From: Bidens hawaiensis
Lineage: Eukaryota > Streptophyta > Magnoliopsida > Asterales > Asteraceae
DNA: 64,000 bases
Assembly: GCA_021521415.1 (NCBI GenBank)
Contig: JAIQDT010003018.1
Location: 248,001 to 312,000, forward strand
Reading direction: 5' to 3'
This document shows, one piece after another, positions 23,401 through 34,569 of this stretch. Below the pieces are notes generated by a model. That model did not search any database. It worked only from the letters and a program-made list of their open reading frames with translations, and was not told the origin of the DNA. The position numbers were made by a program, and so were the translations under genes. Every line of letters begins with the position of its first letter. The first letter of the stretch is position 1.

Positions 23401-25071
23401 GGCATTATATGTATGGTACTAAGTGTACCATTTAGACAGATCATAAGAGTTTAAAATACTTCTTCGAGCAGAAGGAGTTGAACATGAGACAGAGGAGATG
23501 GTTGGAGTTGATTAAGGATTACGACTGCGACATTAAATACTAACCTGGTAAAGCTAACGTGGTCGCCGGCGCGCTAAGTCGTAAGAATGAGGAATTTCTT
23601 GCAACACTGAAGTCATACTAGCTGATTATGAATTCAAGTCTTTTTGAAGAAATCATCAAAGTACAGTCAGAGTTGTTAGTTGATAAGGGGTTAATAAAGA
23701 AAGAAAGAATCTACGGACAACAAGATGAGTTGATGGAAAACACTCATGGTGTTAAGACTAGGTTTGACCGCATGTGGATTCCACGACATGGGGATCTTAG
23801 AGGCCGAGTCTTAGATGAGGCTCATAAATCAAGATAATCAATCCATACAGGAACTACAAAGATGTACCAAGATTTGAAAAGAGTATACTGGTGGCCAGGA
23901 ATGAAAAACGATGTAGTAGATTATGTTAGTAAGTGCTTAACTTGTTTACAAGTCAAAGCCGAAATCAGAAGCCTTATGGAAAAATGCAACCGCTTGAGAT
24001 ACCTGAGTGGAAATGGGAACACATCACTATGGATTTCATAACTAAGCTACCTCGTACAGCTAAGCAATATGATACCATCTGGGTGATTGTGGGCCGTTTG
24101 ACTAAGAGTGCTCACTTTCTGCCTATACGAGAGGCTATCTCGTCATAAACATTGGCAAGCTTGTTCATTAAGGAGGTTGTGGCTAAACACGGAGTACCGT
24201 TATCGATCGTGTCAGATAGAGATACTCGGTTTACTTCTAGGTTTTGGAAAAAGTTCCATGAAGCTATGGGAACGAGGTTACACATCAGTATGGCGTATCA
24301 TCCTCAGACAGATGGACAATCCGAAAGGACGATCCAAACCCTTGAGGATATGCTACATGCTTGTGTTTTAGATTTTGGTGGAAGTTGGGACGATCATCTG
24401 CATCTAGAAGAGTTCTCCTATAACAATAGTTACCATTCAAGTATTGGTATGCCACCGTTTGAGATGCTTTATGGTAGACGATGTAGAACCCCGGTGTTTT
24501 GGGAAGAAATTGGTCAGAAAGAGATGGGAAGTTTAGAAGTTGTTCAAGAAACGTATTCAAAGTTCGATCAGATTAAACCAAGAATGAAAGCCGCTCAAGA
24601 CAGAAAGAAGTCATATGCTGATAAACGGCGACGACCGATTGAGTTTAACGTGGGTGGCAATGTGATGCTCAAGGTCTCGCCTTGGAAAGGGATTATCCGC
24701 TTTAGGAAAAGAGGAAAGTTGAATCCAAGATACACTGGACCGTTTAAGATTTAGATAGCGTGGGTGAAGTAGCTTATAAGCTGGAGTTACCCGATGAGTT
24801 AGAAGGCATTCATTCAACCTTCCACATTTCCCATTTGAGGAAATGTCTAGCTGATGACACGTCTTACGTGCCATAAATGGACATCGAGGTTGATGAACAG
24901 CTGAACTACATTGAGCAACCGATAGATATTGTTGATCGCAAGGAGAAGCAGCTTCGTCACAAGGTTATACCATTAGTGAAAGTGATATGGAAGCATCGCA
25001 AGGGATCAGATGCCACTTGGGAAGCTGAGGATGAGATGCGCAAGTTTTACCCTAGCCTGTTTAAGTAGTAG
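20430..25071 (+). pseudogene. Ty3/gypsy gag-pol polyprotein, broken
   Basis: Gag (from 20430, MAGTGGIVRTGG) has the retrotransposon gag domain, then CX2C zinc knuckles (CYKCGKAGHYAHEC at about 21550). The protease has LFDSGANKSF and VVLGMDWL. Reverse transcriptase (22236-23027) has [13 protein letters not shown] and the catalytic [10 protein letters not shown]. RNase H has [10 protein letters not shown] and TDHKSL. The integrase has [15 protein letters not shown] and GQSERT, then a GPY-type region (NPRYTGPFKI). A chromodomain-like tail (VIWKHRKGSDATWEAEDEM) ends at 25068. In-frame stops occur at 21411, 22179, 22233, 23025, 23433 and about 23541, 23620, 23835, 24146, 24752 and 24874, with frame changes near 23960 and 24760. 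It cannot make a full polyprotein. Confidence 0.93.
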
Positions 25072-25270
25072 TTAGGTTTCGGGGACGAAACCTCATTAAG
25101 GAGGGAAGACTTGTAACATCCTAATTATTTTAATATTAAATAAAGAAGTCGTGTTAAATTATCGTGTGTTAACAATTAATTGATATTAAATAAATAAAAG
25201 GTCATGGACTTGGATCAATTAAGATGAATTAAAGGGTAATGGGCTTTAGGTCCATGAGCTTTAAGGGATA

Positions 25271-27746
25271 TAAATTGTAACATCCCCAAAATTTTGGTCT
25301 AAATTTGACAAATTAATAAAGTTAAAGGATTAATAATAATCTCAGAGACAAGTAACGGGAAAAATATTTTCAAGATAAATAATAAGAAAATAAGATAAGG
25401 AAATAAATATATAAGGTAAGTCATCCCACCTGAAAGAAATAAGAAAAAGAAACTCCATTCCACATGGAAAGATGTAAAAATTGGAAGCATTCGACTTGGA
25501 TATAAATAAGGAAATGGAATCCATCCCACATGAAAAGTGGTAAAGAAATGGAAGCTCTTTATAAGAGATAGAATTTCCATAGTTATATTATTTTATGCTT
25601 AACATGCACCAAGTGGTCCTAGAAGAGGGTGCGAAGCACACGCACACGCACGCGCACGCGCACGGGCTCGGGCGAGGACGAGGGCGAAGGCGACGAAGAA
25701 GGCGACGGGCGTTGGGCGCAATGTGGCGCTTTGATGGCGCACTTTGCACTTCGCACGCTCGCATCGCCGCGTGCCGCTAGCCGCCTTAGTATTTTTGGAT
25801 AACGAGATTTAGACCTAGACATCACAACCTATAAAAGACAAAGGACAAAAAAATGAAAAATAATATCTAGGGACCCATCGCGATACGCGATGAGTCCAAG
25901 AACACGGCCATCGCGTATCGTGATGGTCCGTTATGACTCAGGGACCCGTGTCACACCTAGGTGACACGTGGCAGGCTAGGCAAGCCACGTGGCAGACGTG
26001 TCAGGCCACGTGGCGACAAGTGGCGTGATCTCAGACAAGTGGGCGTCGGGATATGCGACACATTTAAAGAAGAGCCTATCGCGTATCACGATGGGACTCA
26101 GTTTCAGCTATAAAAGGGGAGGCCACAGGATTATCCTCACACACACATTCCCATTCTCTCTCTAAGTTACTTTCTCTCTCTACACCGTTTTACGTGCCTC
26201 CGACCTGACAAATATCACCTCGTAAACCGTGTCAATACCTGACGTTTCCTCGAAATGCGTGCCACCCAAAAGTAACCCGATATTCCGCCTTGAAGTACGG
26301 GCATGACCCAGCAACACCTGAACATCGCCTCGATTTGCGTACCAAGGAAGGTTGATCAAGAACGCCTCAATAAACGTACATAGAGTAGAAGTGCCCATAT
26401 AAACTTAGGAATATCTAACTCCGAATACCCGTGCGAGGTAGGGGTTCTTCCTAAGTTAAAATTTTGTTATTATAAATGGCTTAAGACCATAGTCGGAGAT
26501 ATAGCCGAACCTTGATTACAATTTAGTATTATATAACTTTTCTTAAGCAAAGGTTATAGTTAAAATATTGTTTCTTCTTAAGAAACGTAAACAAGTATAT
26601 ACAAGGGGTATAATTGAAATAGTATTTCTTTATTATTTAGAAATATAATATTCAATGATTATAACTAAATTAATGTTCTTCTTGAAGAAGAAACTCAGTA
26701 TAGACGTTTCTTCCTGAAGAAGAAACATAGTATATGATTGGTAAATAAACAAAAGGACTAAAGGTCCAAATGCATTATACAAACAAATGTTTTTATCAAG
26801 GTTAAAGCTATACCAAAACAGACTAAAGGTCTGAAGCTAGATCGATGATCTGGTTATTTATACAAAAGTTATTCTCGTACTATAGGTCCGAGGTAACAAA
26901 ACAAGAAGCAGAAATCAGAAAACAGGAATCAGTATCAGATTTTGATTATAAACGGAAAAGGTGAATACGCCCTAAACCTTTACAAACTCTTTTAGAGTCA
27001 GAATGTTTGCATAGATTTACAAATCCTTAAAACTTTGTGTTACAATAATAAGAAACGGACACTCTGATTAAGAGTATACATGTGTCTGGATCCATTCATA
27101 CATGGTGACTCGACATTTCCCCTAGGCCATGCATATCATCAACATGCCTCTGAAAGTCTACGGGACTGTTCAGAGAAATGATATTGTGTATATAATTAAT
27201 TGCACAAGGTACTTAGGGTAATTTGATCCCAATGTAGTTTGGTGCCTAATGAGTAGTCACAAAGGTATTATTGTTGGTTTCACAAAGGTATTGAAAAGAT
27301 TTTTATAAAGAGTCAGCGTCATTCACAAGCTGTGTGCTGACGTATTTTCTAACCATTTTACAGGATAACAAAAATGTTAGGACAGACAAGCAATACATGA
27401 TAGAAGATCGGAGAACTAGTCATTAGATGCTATCTGATGGCTCAGATATTTTATAATAAAGAATTATGTTTTCTAAAGATAAGTATTTGAATTATAAAAA
27501 GGGTAGTTAAAAACTAGTTTTCAATATAATAATAATATTTTATTCAAGACTTCCGCTGAAAAGAATATGTTTCTCAAATATGTTTTATAAACATCAAATG
27601 AGTATTTTAACTTGAAATTTTATAAAAAGAAATATTTTATATGTAAAGACTTCCGCTAAAACAAACCCGCAACTCTGATATATTTACAAAACATGTACCA
27701 ACTATTGGTCACACGCCTAGGCCCTAAGTCAGGGTGTGACATAAAT
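25271..27746 (+). mobile_element. Solo LTR nested in the gypsy 3' LTR
   Basis: 2466 bp (25276-27741), beginning TGTAACATCCCCAAAATT and ending AGTCAGGGTGTGACA. It is flanked by TAAAT at 25271-25275 and 27742-27746. The uninterrupted gypsy 5' LTR shows the empty site (GGGATATAAATACC), which confirms the insertion. Inside are a CGCACGCGCAC-type tract (25636-25670), repeated CATCGCGTATCGTGATGG-like palindromic motifs (25875-26100) and a clear promoter box, CTATAAAAGGGGAGG at 26107. The orientation is inferred from that box. Confidence 0.92.
26107..26121 (+). promoter_or_regulatory. TATA box of the nested solo LTR
   Basis: TATAAAAGGGGAGG is a strong plant TATA element. About 30 bp downstream lies a pyrimidine-rich start region (CACACACATTCCC, TCTCTCTCTAAG). 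It probably marks the U3/R boundary of this LTR family and could drive read-out transcription. Confidence 0.6.
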
Positions 27747-29620
27747 ACTTCCTTAAACCATCCTAAAATCCTGACTCTCATTTCCATCTTTCATAATCTT
27801 TACACACTCAAAAACACACACATATCACTATATATATATATACGGCCGAGAGAGAAGGGTGAGATCCGAGACAAATAAACGTCGATTCTTGATAGATCCT
27901 CATGATACAAGATAGATACAAGACCTAAAGTTCATAACCAAGCTAAACCGTAACCTTAAAACACGTAAAGGTATGTCTTTTATCTTTAGAGCTTACGTTT
28001 TTATGAACAGTTAGCCTTGAAACTTGAACCTAGAGTAGATCGGGTATAAACGAGTGTTAAAGTAGCAAACTTGATGTTAAAAAAGAACCTAACAAACTTG
28101 TAACCATGAACGGCTCGTTTAAAATAAACCTTAGGTCTAGTATTGAACGTTTTAAGCCTAAAAATCCAAACTTTACGATTCCCCGGGTCAAGTCTTATCT
28201 GAAAATGGCCGTGGGAACATTTGCGGGGATGGATAACATCATATCGAAGGTCTACATGTTGAAACGAAATGGACAGTGTGTTTAAGATCGAAACTTGTAG
28301 CTACAACACGTTAACTTCGATGCATGCAAGTTCGCACGTGGTTAACTTTGCTACATACAAGTTCGCCTGTGGTTAACTTCGCTGCATACAAGTTCGCATG
28401 ATGTTAACTTCGCCGCATACAAGTTCGCCACTGATAAGTTCGCTCCAGTTAAGTTCGTCTGCAGCTAAGTTCACGTACATCTAAGTTCGCTTAAGTTAAG
28501 TTTGCGTACAACTAAGTTCGCTTAAGTTAAGTTCGTTACATGTATGTTCACTTACATTTATGACCGCTTACAAATACAAGAGAGTTTAATAAAAGAAAAC
28601 CATAAAAGTGCTAAGTAAAAGTAAGCTAACACTAGGCCACAAGACTAGATCAAACGAGTATTGATACATGTAACTTATATACAGTTAGCAGAGCACAATT
28701 AAAGAAGGGAATAACGATAAACAGAGAAAGAAACAGGATCCAGGTGAGTTTCTAGCCCCATTTCCTTGTTATTTCCGGGACTGTGTGCATACTCGATGTG
28801 ATTGTTAATACACTTATCCTATGTGATAAGTGTATGCCTTATGTGATTATGTGAAAGATATGAATGATTGCTTGTCGGAACGTGAACGATCTTCGGATAT
28901 TGCACGTACTGTCAAGTTGTAATGCTATGTATAATGTAAGAATGATATGTATGCATATATGTATAAATGTAAAATGATGTATGGTTGTATGGTAACGAAG
29001 AGGGAACCGGGCCCTAATAATACTCGAGGAAAGAAGGAATCGAACCCTACTAATATTCAAGAAAGAGGGAACCGGGCCCTAATAAAACTCGAGGAAGGAG
29101 GGAACCGGGCCCTAATAATACTCAAGGTAAGAGGGAACCTAACCCTAATAATATTCGAGGAAAGAGTGAACCGGGCCCTAATAATACTCGAGGAAGTAGG
29201 GCGCAATGCTCTTTATAACGTAAGCTATGAAGGTAAGTAAGAATAAGATAAAAGTATGAAAGTACGAATGAAAGTATGTAAGTATGAATGCATGGTATGT
29301 TGTATGTTTAACTAGAACTCACTCAGCGTAGCTGAATTTTAGTATGAACGCAGGTGAGTAGATTGAAGCAGCTCGCTTGAGGGGGAACACGTGACATTGA
29401 ATAAGAGGCTGGCACCGGAGGACTCAGGACTTTTATGTTAATGTTTTGTTTATTTTGAAAGACAAGATGTTGTTTTAAGACAAGCTATGGATTGTTATGT
29501 AACGTTTATGAAAGTTTTTATATCCCGTGTTTGTTTTTAGTAACTCTGATGCATAGAACTACGTTAATGAGTAAATCAACGTCCAAATTTGAGGTACCGG
29601 TGACGGGGCCTTACAGCTAA

Positions 29621-30060
29621 ACAGGTGACCTGGCGACTGATGCGGAGACGCGCGTAAAGCTAAACTAGGCCCGGGACACATTACCATACCAGCGAAACAA
29701 GGTTGTATGAGCGAAATGTGTTACCGGGCGCATAACAAGGTGGTTGTACGAGCGAAATGCGTTACCGGGCGCATGGTTGTATAAGCGAAATGCGTTATCG
29801 GGCGCTAGTACACTTGAAACACATTACCATACCAGCGAAACTGGTAACTGAGAGCCAGCACACGCAAAACAGGTAATCTAACGCCGGTACGTGCAGTGCG
29901 TAACCAAGCTGGGGAAGCGCGAAATGCGTTACCAGGCCCCCATATGCATGAAACGCGGAACTAGCCATCCATACGCCTGAAACGGGTAAAAAAGAATTCA
30001 TTAATGTACGGTCAAAAAAATTTACGCTACCCCTAAAATTATGTTCTAGATCGGCCACTG
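29621..30060. repeat. Right part of the hAT element, with short repeats
   Basis: Contains four variants of GCGAAATGCGTTACCGGGCG (about 29703, 29748, 29779 and 29912) and related CATTACCATACCAGCGAAAC units. A matching unit (GGAATGCGTAACTAGGCACC) lies left of the gypsy insertion near 18045, which shows that both flanks belong to one element. Confidence 0.65.
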
Positions 30061-30335
30061 TCTCTATCTCTATAATTACACTAAAAAACACCATATTTTT
30101 TCTCTCATATACAATTAAATAATATTTTTTTATATCTTTGTCATTATTTTTCCTCTCTTTTACACTCATAACCACTTTCAAATATAATAAAAAATAAATA
30201 GAGGATGAACCATATTCCTCCAAAGTTATTTTTTTTTTTTTAAATCTTCTCTCCTTTACTCACAAATCACTCACAATCCTTTTAAATTTTTTAGATGTTT
30301 CCTCAAAATTTTTAGAGGAGATGTTAAAAATGCTC

Positions 30336-30551
30336 TAAGACCACCCGCTATGGTGAGGGGCTTCGAAGCCCTTCCCCAGTGCCACATCAGCGCCATGTGG
30401 GCACTGGGGGCTTCAAAGCCCCACCCTAAAGATGCCCCTCTATGGTGCGGGGGCTTCGAAGTCCCTTAATTTTTTTGTTTTTTTTATAAATTTATATAAA
30501 TATAAATAACTCAAAATTCCCACCCTTCACTTCACGTAAACTCAACCACAC

Positions 30552-30583
<32 letters not shown>

Positions 30584-30970
30584 GCATCATCGCCGGCCGA
30601 CTCCGACGGCCACCTCCACATCCTTTGTAAACTCACACCCTCTCTTGAAGCTTTCTCTTTCTAAAACCCTCTCTCACTTCCTGCCCCTCGCCGGCCGCCT
30701 CACCACCGACTCCGACGGCCACATCCACATTCTTTGCAACGACTTCAGCGTCGAATTCCGTCACGCCACCGCCACCCAATACCACGTTGACCAGATCTTG
30801 TTGGACTCCACCTAATTTGAAGGGAGGGGGCCCACCGAATTTCTTCATCATCGCCGGCCGTTGCATAGACCGGATTGTTGGCGCCCACGTCCCAACCGCC
30901 CCACGGCGGTGTTCCACGCCCACGGCGCCCAAAAACACCTCCCCGCCGCGCCCCATAGTGGGTGGTCTAA
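30336..30970 (+). mobile_element. PIF/Harbinger-like element carrying a gene fragment
   Basis: Terminal inverted repeats GACCACCCGCTATGG (30339) and CCATAGTGGGTGGTC (ending 30967) are flanked by TAA on both sides (30336-30338 and 30968-30970). This matches the 3-bp TWA target preference of PIF/Harbinger elements. The left interior is a GC-rich region of internal inverted repeats (GGGGCTTCGAAGCCC). The right interior is acyltransferase-like coding sequence. No transposase is present. Confidence 0.65.
30642..30815 (+). pseudogene. BAHD acyltransferase N-terminal fragment (captured)
   Basis: The frame from 30642 gives about 57 residues, including SLSKTLSHFLPLAGRLTTD, SDGHIHILCND, VEF and HATAT, then a stop. 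This is the N-terminal SLS-TL--F-PLAGRL signature of plant BAHD acyltransferases, which move acyl groups from CoA to alcohols or amines. The catalytic HXXXD and DFGWG motifs are absent, so it is a non-functional fragment. Just upstream (about 30589-30630) a second, shorter copy of the GCCGGCCG...TCCGACGGCCAC part is present. Codon use is GC-rich, unlike its surroundings, as expected for captured exon DNA. Confidence 0.75.
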
Positions 30971-31030
30971 GACTAACTTTATCAACAACCTCACAAGAGG
31001 TTGTTACACTGTTTTTTGACAATTAAAAAA

Positions 31031-31780
31031 AATTGATTAAATCAAATTAATTCCACAACCCAGCCATACTCACCGCTTAAGTCATGACCCTCATCTATTT
31101 AAATATTATTTTTTTTCTACCTTTCTTTTACACAATTTCTTTTATATTCAATTTGATTTTCTTTTAATAATTTATATTATTTAACTTATTTTAAAAATTT
31201 AAAAATACAGTTTGGTTTAGTTTATTTTTATGAGCATTTCGATATAATTTTTTTTAAATGGAGCATTTTTAAAAAACATGTAATTTTTTAATATTATTAT
31301 ATGTAAATTTTGTGTTGTTAATACTTGTAAAAAATACCATTAAAAAAAATACTTGTAAAAAGTCAAGGTTTTTTTTTATAGAATAAGATATTATTTGATT
31401 CGCCAAGTGTTCACACTCTATTGGTTTGTTAGATTTTTTGGATAAAAATTGTAATTAAATATGTTTAATAAACGTATTTTTTAATATTTAATATGTTTTA
31501 TATTTAAAATAATAATGTTTAAAAAAATATTTTTATATTTTAATACATTTTATAGAATAAATTAAAACATAAATAAGATATGTGTGTTATGTATTATAAT
31601 AATTGGGTTGAGTTGGGTTGTGAATAAAAGTTAAAAGTTATGTTATGTTGGGTTGTGTATGTGATAGAGAGAGAAATTATTTTTTTATTAAAAAGTTAGG
31701 TTGGGTTGAGTTGTTGATAAATGCCTTTGACTTAGTAATATAATAAGTTAAATATATTGACAATGCTTCACCCTATGTGA
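31031..31780. other. AT-rich intergenic DNA, nothing recognised
   Basis: Long A/T runs and no coding or terminal-repeat signal that I can support. Confidence 0.5.
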
Positions 31781-31794
31781 CGTGATAGTAAAGG

Positions 31795-32155
31795 TTTTTT
31801 TTTTTCGAATTATCAACTTTTATAGACAAACCAACGTCAAGCACACAAAATCGCCCAAGCAACACTCCACAAGCCGGAGAACAGCTCACAACACCAAAAT
31901 AAAAAAACAAACAAATTACATGAAATCAAATTTACATCAATTCATCCACTCTATCGATCTATTCTTTGACCTGTTTTTAAACAAAAGAAAGCCAAGAGAT
32001 TTAATATCTCCTATGATCTCCTCCAAATTAACAACCTTACTATTGAACACCTTTTCATTCCTCGTTTTCCATATTCTCCAGCAAGCTATGATAACTATCC
32101 CGTGTAACGCCTCTTTTTCGGTCTCTCCAATCTTTATGGTCTTGTAAAGTTCCAA
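31795..32155 (-). pseudogene. 5'-truncated LINE, reverse-transcriptase C-terminus
   Basis: On the minus strand a 72-residue frame (ALHGIVIIACWRIWKTRNEK, VFNSK, EEIIGDIKSLGFLLFKNRSK) matches the end of plant L1-type reverse transcriptase proteins after their zf-RVT domain. About 120 bp further downstream is a T-run at 31797-31807 on the plus strand, which is the LINE poly(A) tail. Everything upstream of the C-terminus is missing, the usual outcome of incomplete target-primed reverse transcription. I could not find the target duplication. Confidence 0.7.
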
Positions 32156-32199
32156 TAAGTCTTTAACCGAAAAATCGAAGAATCAAAATTTAACTAATA

Positions 32200-33075
32200 A
32201 AAAGGAAATTTAACTAATAAACATTTAATCACTTTCCTTCCCAGCTATTAGTGAAACATGGGCAGTAGACCTTTGTGTATTGATATGTCAAAAAAGATCG
32301 TGAGAAAAAAAGAAAGAAAAAAAAGAAAAGGCTTTTACTCAATATATGTCCAATTCAACCCATTCAAACCAAACGACGAGAAATTCGGTTCTTGACCCGG
32401 TGGTCGTGTCCAATTCGGTTTTAAGAACATCTTTGTCGTGTCCAATTCGGCAATTACATTCATATGAAATAAACAAATCATTTTGTTATATTTAAATTTT
32501 TGGTTTTTATTTTGCTTGATTATACAATTTTTAATTGTAAAATATAAAGTCAATTAAAAATTTGTAAACATTCGAAGGATAATTACATCATAAAAGTTTA
32601 GGTATATGGTTTTTGGAATAATCATGTTTTTTTTTGGATAAACTGAGGAGATGTTCTCAAATGATATCATATTAATTGATTAAAAGCTATGACATTTTAT
32701 TTATATGAATTTTTTTTATTAGTGTCATGGATATATATTATCATTTATCTAGAGTTTGTATGTACTTGGAGAACCATTTTTGTCACACGCACAACTATAT
32801 ATAGCTATATCAAGAGCTATAAGCAGGTCTATATGTTACTTTATTAATAGTTACAGGCAGACATGGACTAAAAATTTTGATTTTTGATAAAACAATGTAT
32901 ACTTGCCAATACAGTAACAAATGTAGTGTAAAAGGAAGTTTTTACCTATTTGTAACATATTTGTGTAATCTTAGTTATGTAATTTCTGTAATTTTAGTTT
33001 AATTTTAATTGTATTAACAATATATGATCAATTTGTTGACTATATTTCACTTAATGATCAAAGTTTAAAATTTTC
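32200..33075. other. Intergenic DNA, no gene seen
   Basis: AT-rich, with a short repetition of GTGTCCAATTCGG near 32400-32455. No coding signal. Confidence 0.45.
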
Positions 33076-33082
33076 AACAATT

Positions 33083-33111
33083 ATCCGTGTAATACACGGA
33101 CCTCAAACTAG
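33083..33111 (+). mobile_element. Helitron-like 3' terminus
   Basis: A perfect hairpin, TCCGTGT-AAT-ACACGGA, is followed by CCTCAAA, CTAG and T. TCTATATGTTACTTTATTAA at 32828 is a possible but weak 5' end, which would make an element of about 285 bp. Confidence 0.5.
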
Positions 33112-33497
33112 TAATGATAGTAATAAACTACCGTCTACTTATGGTGGTTTTAACTACCAATCATACATATATGCTTTTGGTAGCCTTATCCATAACTAAC
33201 CGTTAAACAAACCAACCACCACCAAATCATGAAATTAATTGTGAATGATATTCCTAATACTTTGATTAGCCTTTGTTTTAAAATGTGTCTCCAGGGCAGA
33301 TGTGGGGTTAAAGGAAAGTGAAATAAAAGAATGGTTTTGTATCTTCGCTTCCCTAAGGTTTTAAAATTTTGAAAAGTAAGGTAATTTTGATTTTAAGATG
33401 ATTTGACGTTAGAATTTGTGTTTATAATTATGCATATGCATAAATTTTAGGAGAGTCAAATGATCGAAGACAATTATCTTATGAAATGGACTCAGAA

Positions 33498-34215
33498 CAT
33501 GGGCGGATCTCATTCAATGGTACGGGTTTACGGTAACCCACTGAATTTCGGATTTTACGTATAACACTTTAATAAAATATGAGAGTGAACCCATATATAT
33601 TTTAAAAGTGAACCCATAAACAAACTGAATCTATAGCCCACTGGTAAACATTGGGCATTCCAACTGTCAAATCATGTGGTTGAATCCCTCTTCAGGCGGT
33701 TTTTCATGTGTTTTTGTTTTTTTCTAAATTTTAATGGTTAAGTAATTAGATTTTATACCCTCATCTGTTTTGCAAATAGCTATATTTAATTTTCAATCAA
33801 GATGTTTTAAGGGTGTATTAAGGTTTCTCTGAAGATAAAATAATTTGAGGTCTGTTTGATCCGTGGTTTATTTAGAGGGTTTCGATTGAAACCTAAAACT
33901 TGTTTTTCATAATGGGAGTTAATCTTTCAAGCAAAATGATTATTTATTAGTGCCAGATGTGTAATCTAACAAGCTAGCAGTTGTTACAAAATTATCCCCC
34001 ATAAATAAAACAAGAGAAAGAGAAAGATTAGAATATATTTAACCATCTTATTTGTATTATGTGTTTTTTTAATTTCTAATGACGATGTTTTTTTTTTGTT
34101 ATTGTGTCGTACTTTTATTATGTGATAAACCTTAACCGAACCGGCAAACCAACCCGAATTGCCGAACCGATCCGAATAGTGAACCCACTAGAAAATATTC
34201 ATGGATCCGCCACTG
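33498..34215. mobile_element. hAT-like non-autonomous element
   Basis: The left end CATGGGCGGATCT and right end GGATCCGCCACTG are imperfect inverted repeats of the CAGTGGCGGA type seen in two other hAT elements of this window. The flanks ACTCAGAA and ACTGTGAT agree in five of eight positions, so the duplication is eroded or not real. No transposase. A tRNA-like GTGGTTGAATCCC stretch lies near 33680. Confidence 0.45.
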
Positions 34216-34569
34216 ACTGTGATTTTGTTATGCGCTTTAGACCCTTAAAAGGATTAAGACGACCTTGCGCTAGGTGCAAGGGTGGCTCTCGGCAATGTGA
34301 GCGTGCGGAGTGTGAGTTGTGCCATCAAAGCGTCACATTATCCAAATCCGAGTACAAAGTGCGATTGTGAGCCAGGGCACTATAACACCCCAGCTTAAAT
34401 GGAAACACTCGAGTGTGACGTATAAATTGCTCAAAAACATGTGACACTATTAAGTGAATTTTATAATTAATTCATTTAAGATTGTAATACATCAGGCCCA
34501 ACTCTCTTGAAACGCCAGAGTATTTTCATTGCATCAGGCCATGAGTGTTCTACTACTTTAACTCATTCT

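Larger units (their letters stand above)
25112..29615 (+). repeat. 3' LTR of the gypsy element, split by a solo LTR
   Basis: Homologous to 18080-20045 in two parts, 25112-25275 and 27742-29615, separated by the solo LTR. It has the same two minisatellites. The GTTAACTTCGC tract (28309-28560) is about 90 bp longer here, with extra TTAAGTTCGC units. Small substitutions throughout suggest an old insertion. Confidence 0.93.
18075..29620 (+). mobile_element. Ty3/gypsy chromovirus, Tekay-like, full length
   Basis: The element spans 18080-29615 with the perfect duplication GCTAA at 18075-18079 and 29616-29620. LTRs begin TGTAACATCCTAATT and end GACGGGGCCTTACA. The primer site after the 5' LTR is TTGGTATTAGAGCATAG (20048), and a purine tract, AAGGAGGGAAGA, precedes 25112. 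Coding order gag, protease, reverse transcriptase, RNase H, integrase, chromodomain-like tail is that of chromoviruses. Long LTRs and the tail fit the Tekay/Del clade. The 3' LTR is split by a 2.5-kb solo LTR. Many stops make it non-autonomous. Confidence 0.95.
14576..30068. mobile_element. hAT-type element hosting a nest of LTR elements
   Basis: Terminal inverted repeats are TAGTGGCGGACATAG at 14584 and, inverted, CTAGATCGGCCACTG ending at 30060. Outside each is the 8-bp duplication TCTCTATC (14576-14583 and 30061-30068). An 8-bp duplication and CAGTGGCGG-type ends are hAT features. The duplication lies in a CT-rich stretch, so it is slightly less informative than it looks. Removing the insertions leaves about 0.74 kb of own sequence (14584-14598, 17796-18079, 29621-30060) with GGGGTAGC near both ends and no transposase: a non-autonomous element. 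It was hit by two LTR elements, at CATAG and at GCTAA. Confidence 0.8.

Noticed and set aside
25595..25825. Basic or Arg-rich frames in the nested solo LTR
   Set aside because: Generated by a CACGCACGCGCACG-type simple tract; no gene context.
30633..31022. 129-codon minus-strand frame over the BAHD fragment
   Set aside because: It is antisense to the recognisable BAHD frame, and its Gly/Val composition reflects GC-rich codons.
34104..34370. 88-codon frame with several Cys
   Set aside because: The Cys spacing fits no zinc-finger family I know, and the start lies in a hAT-like element.
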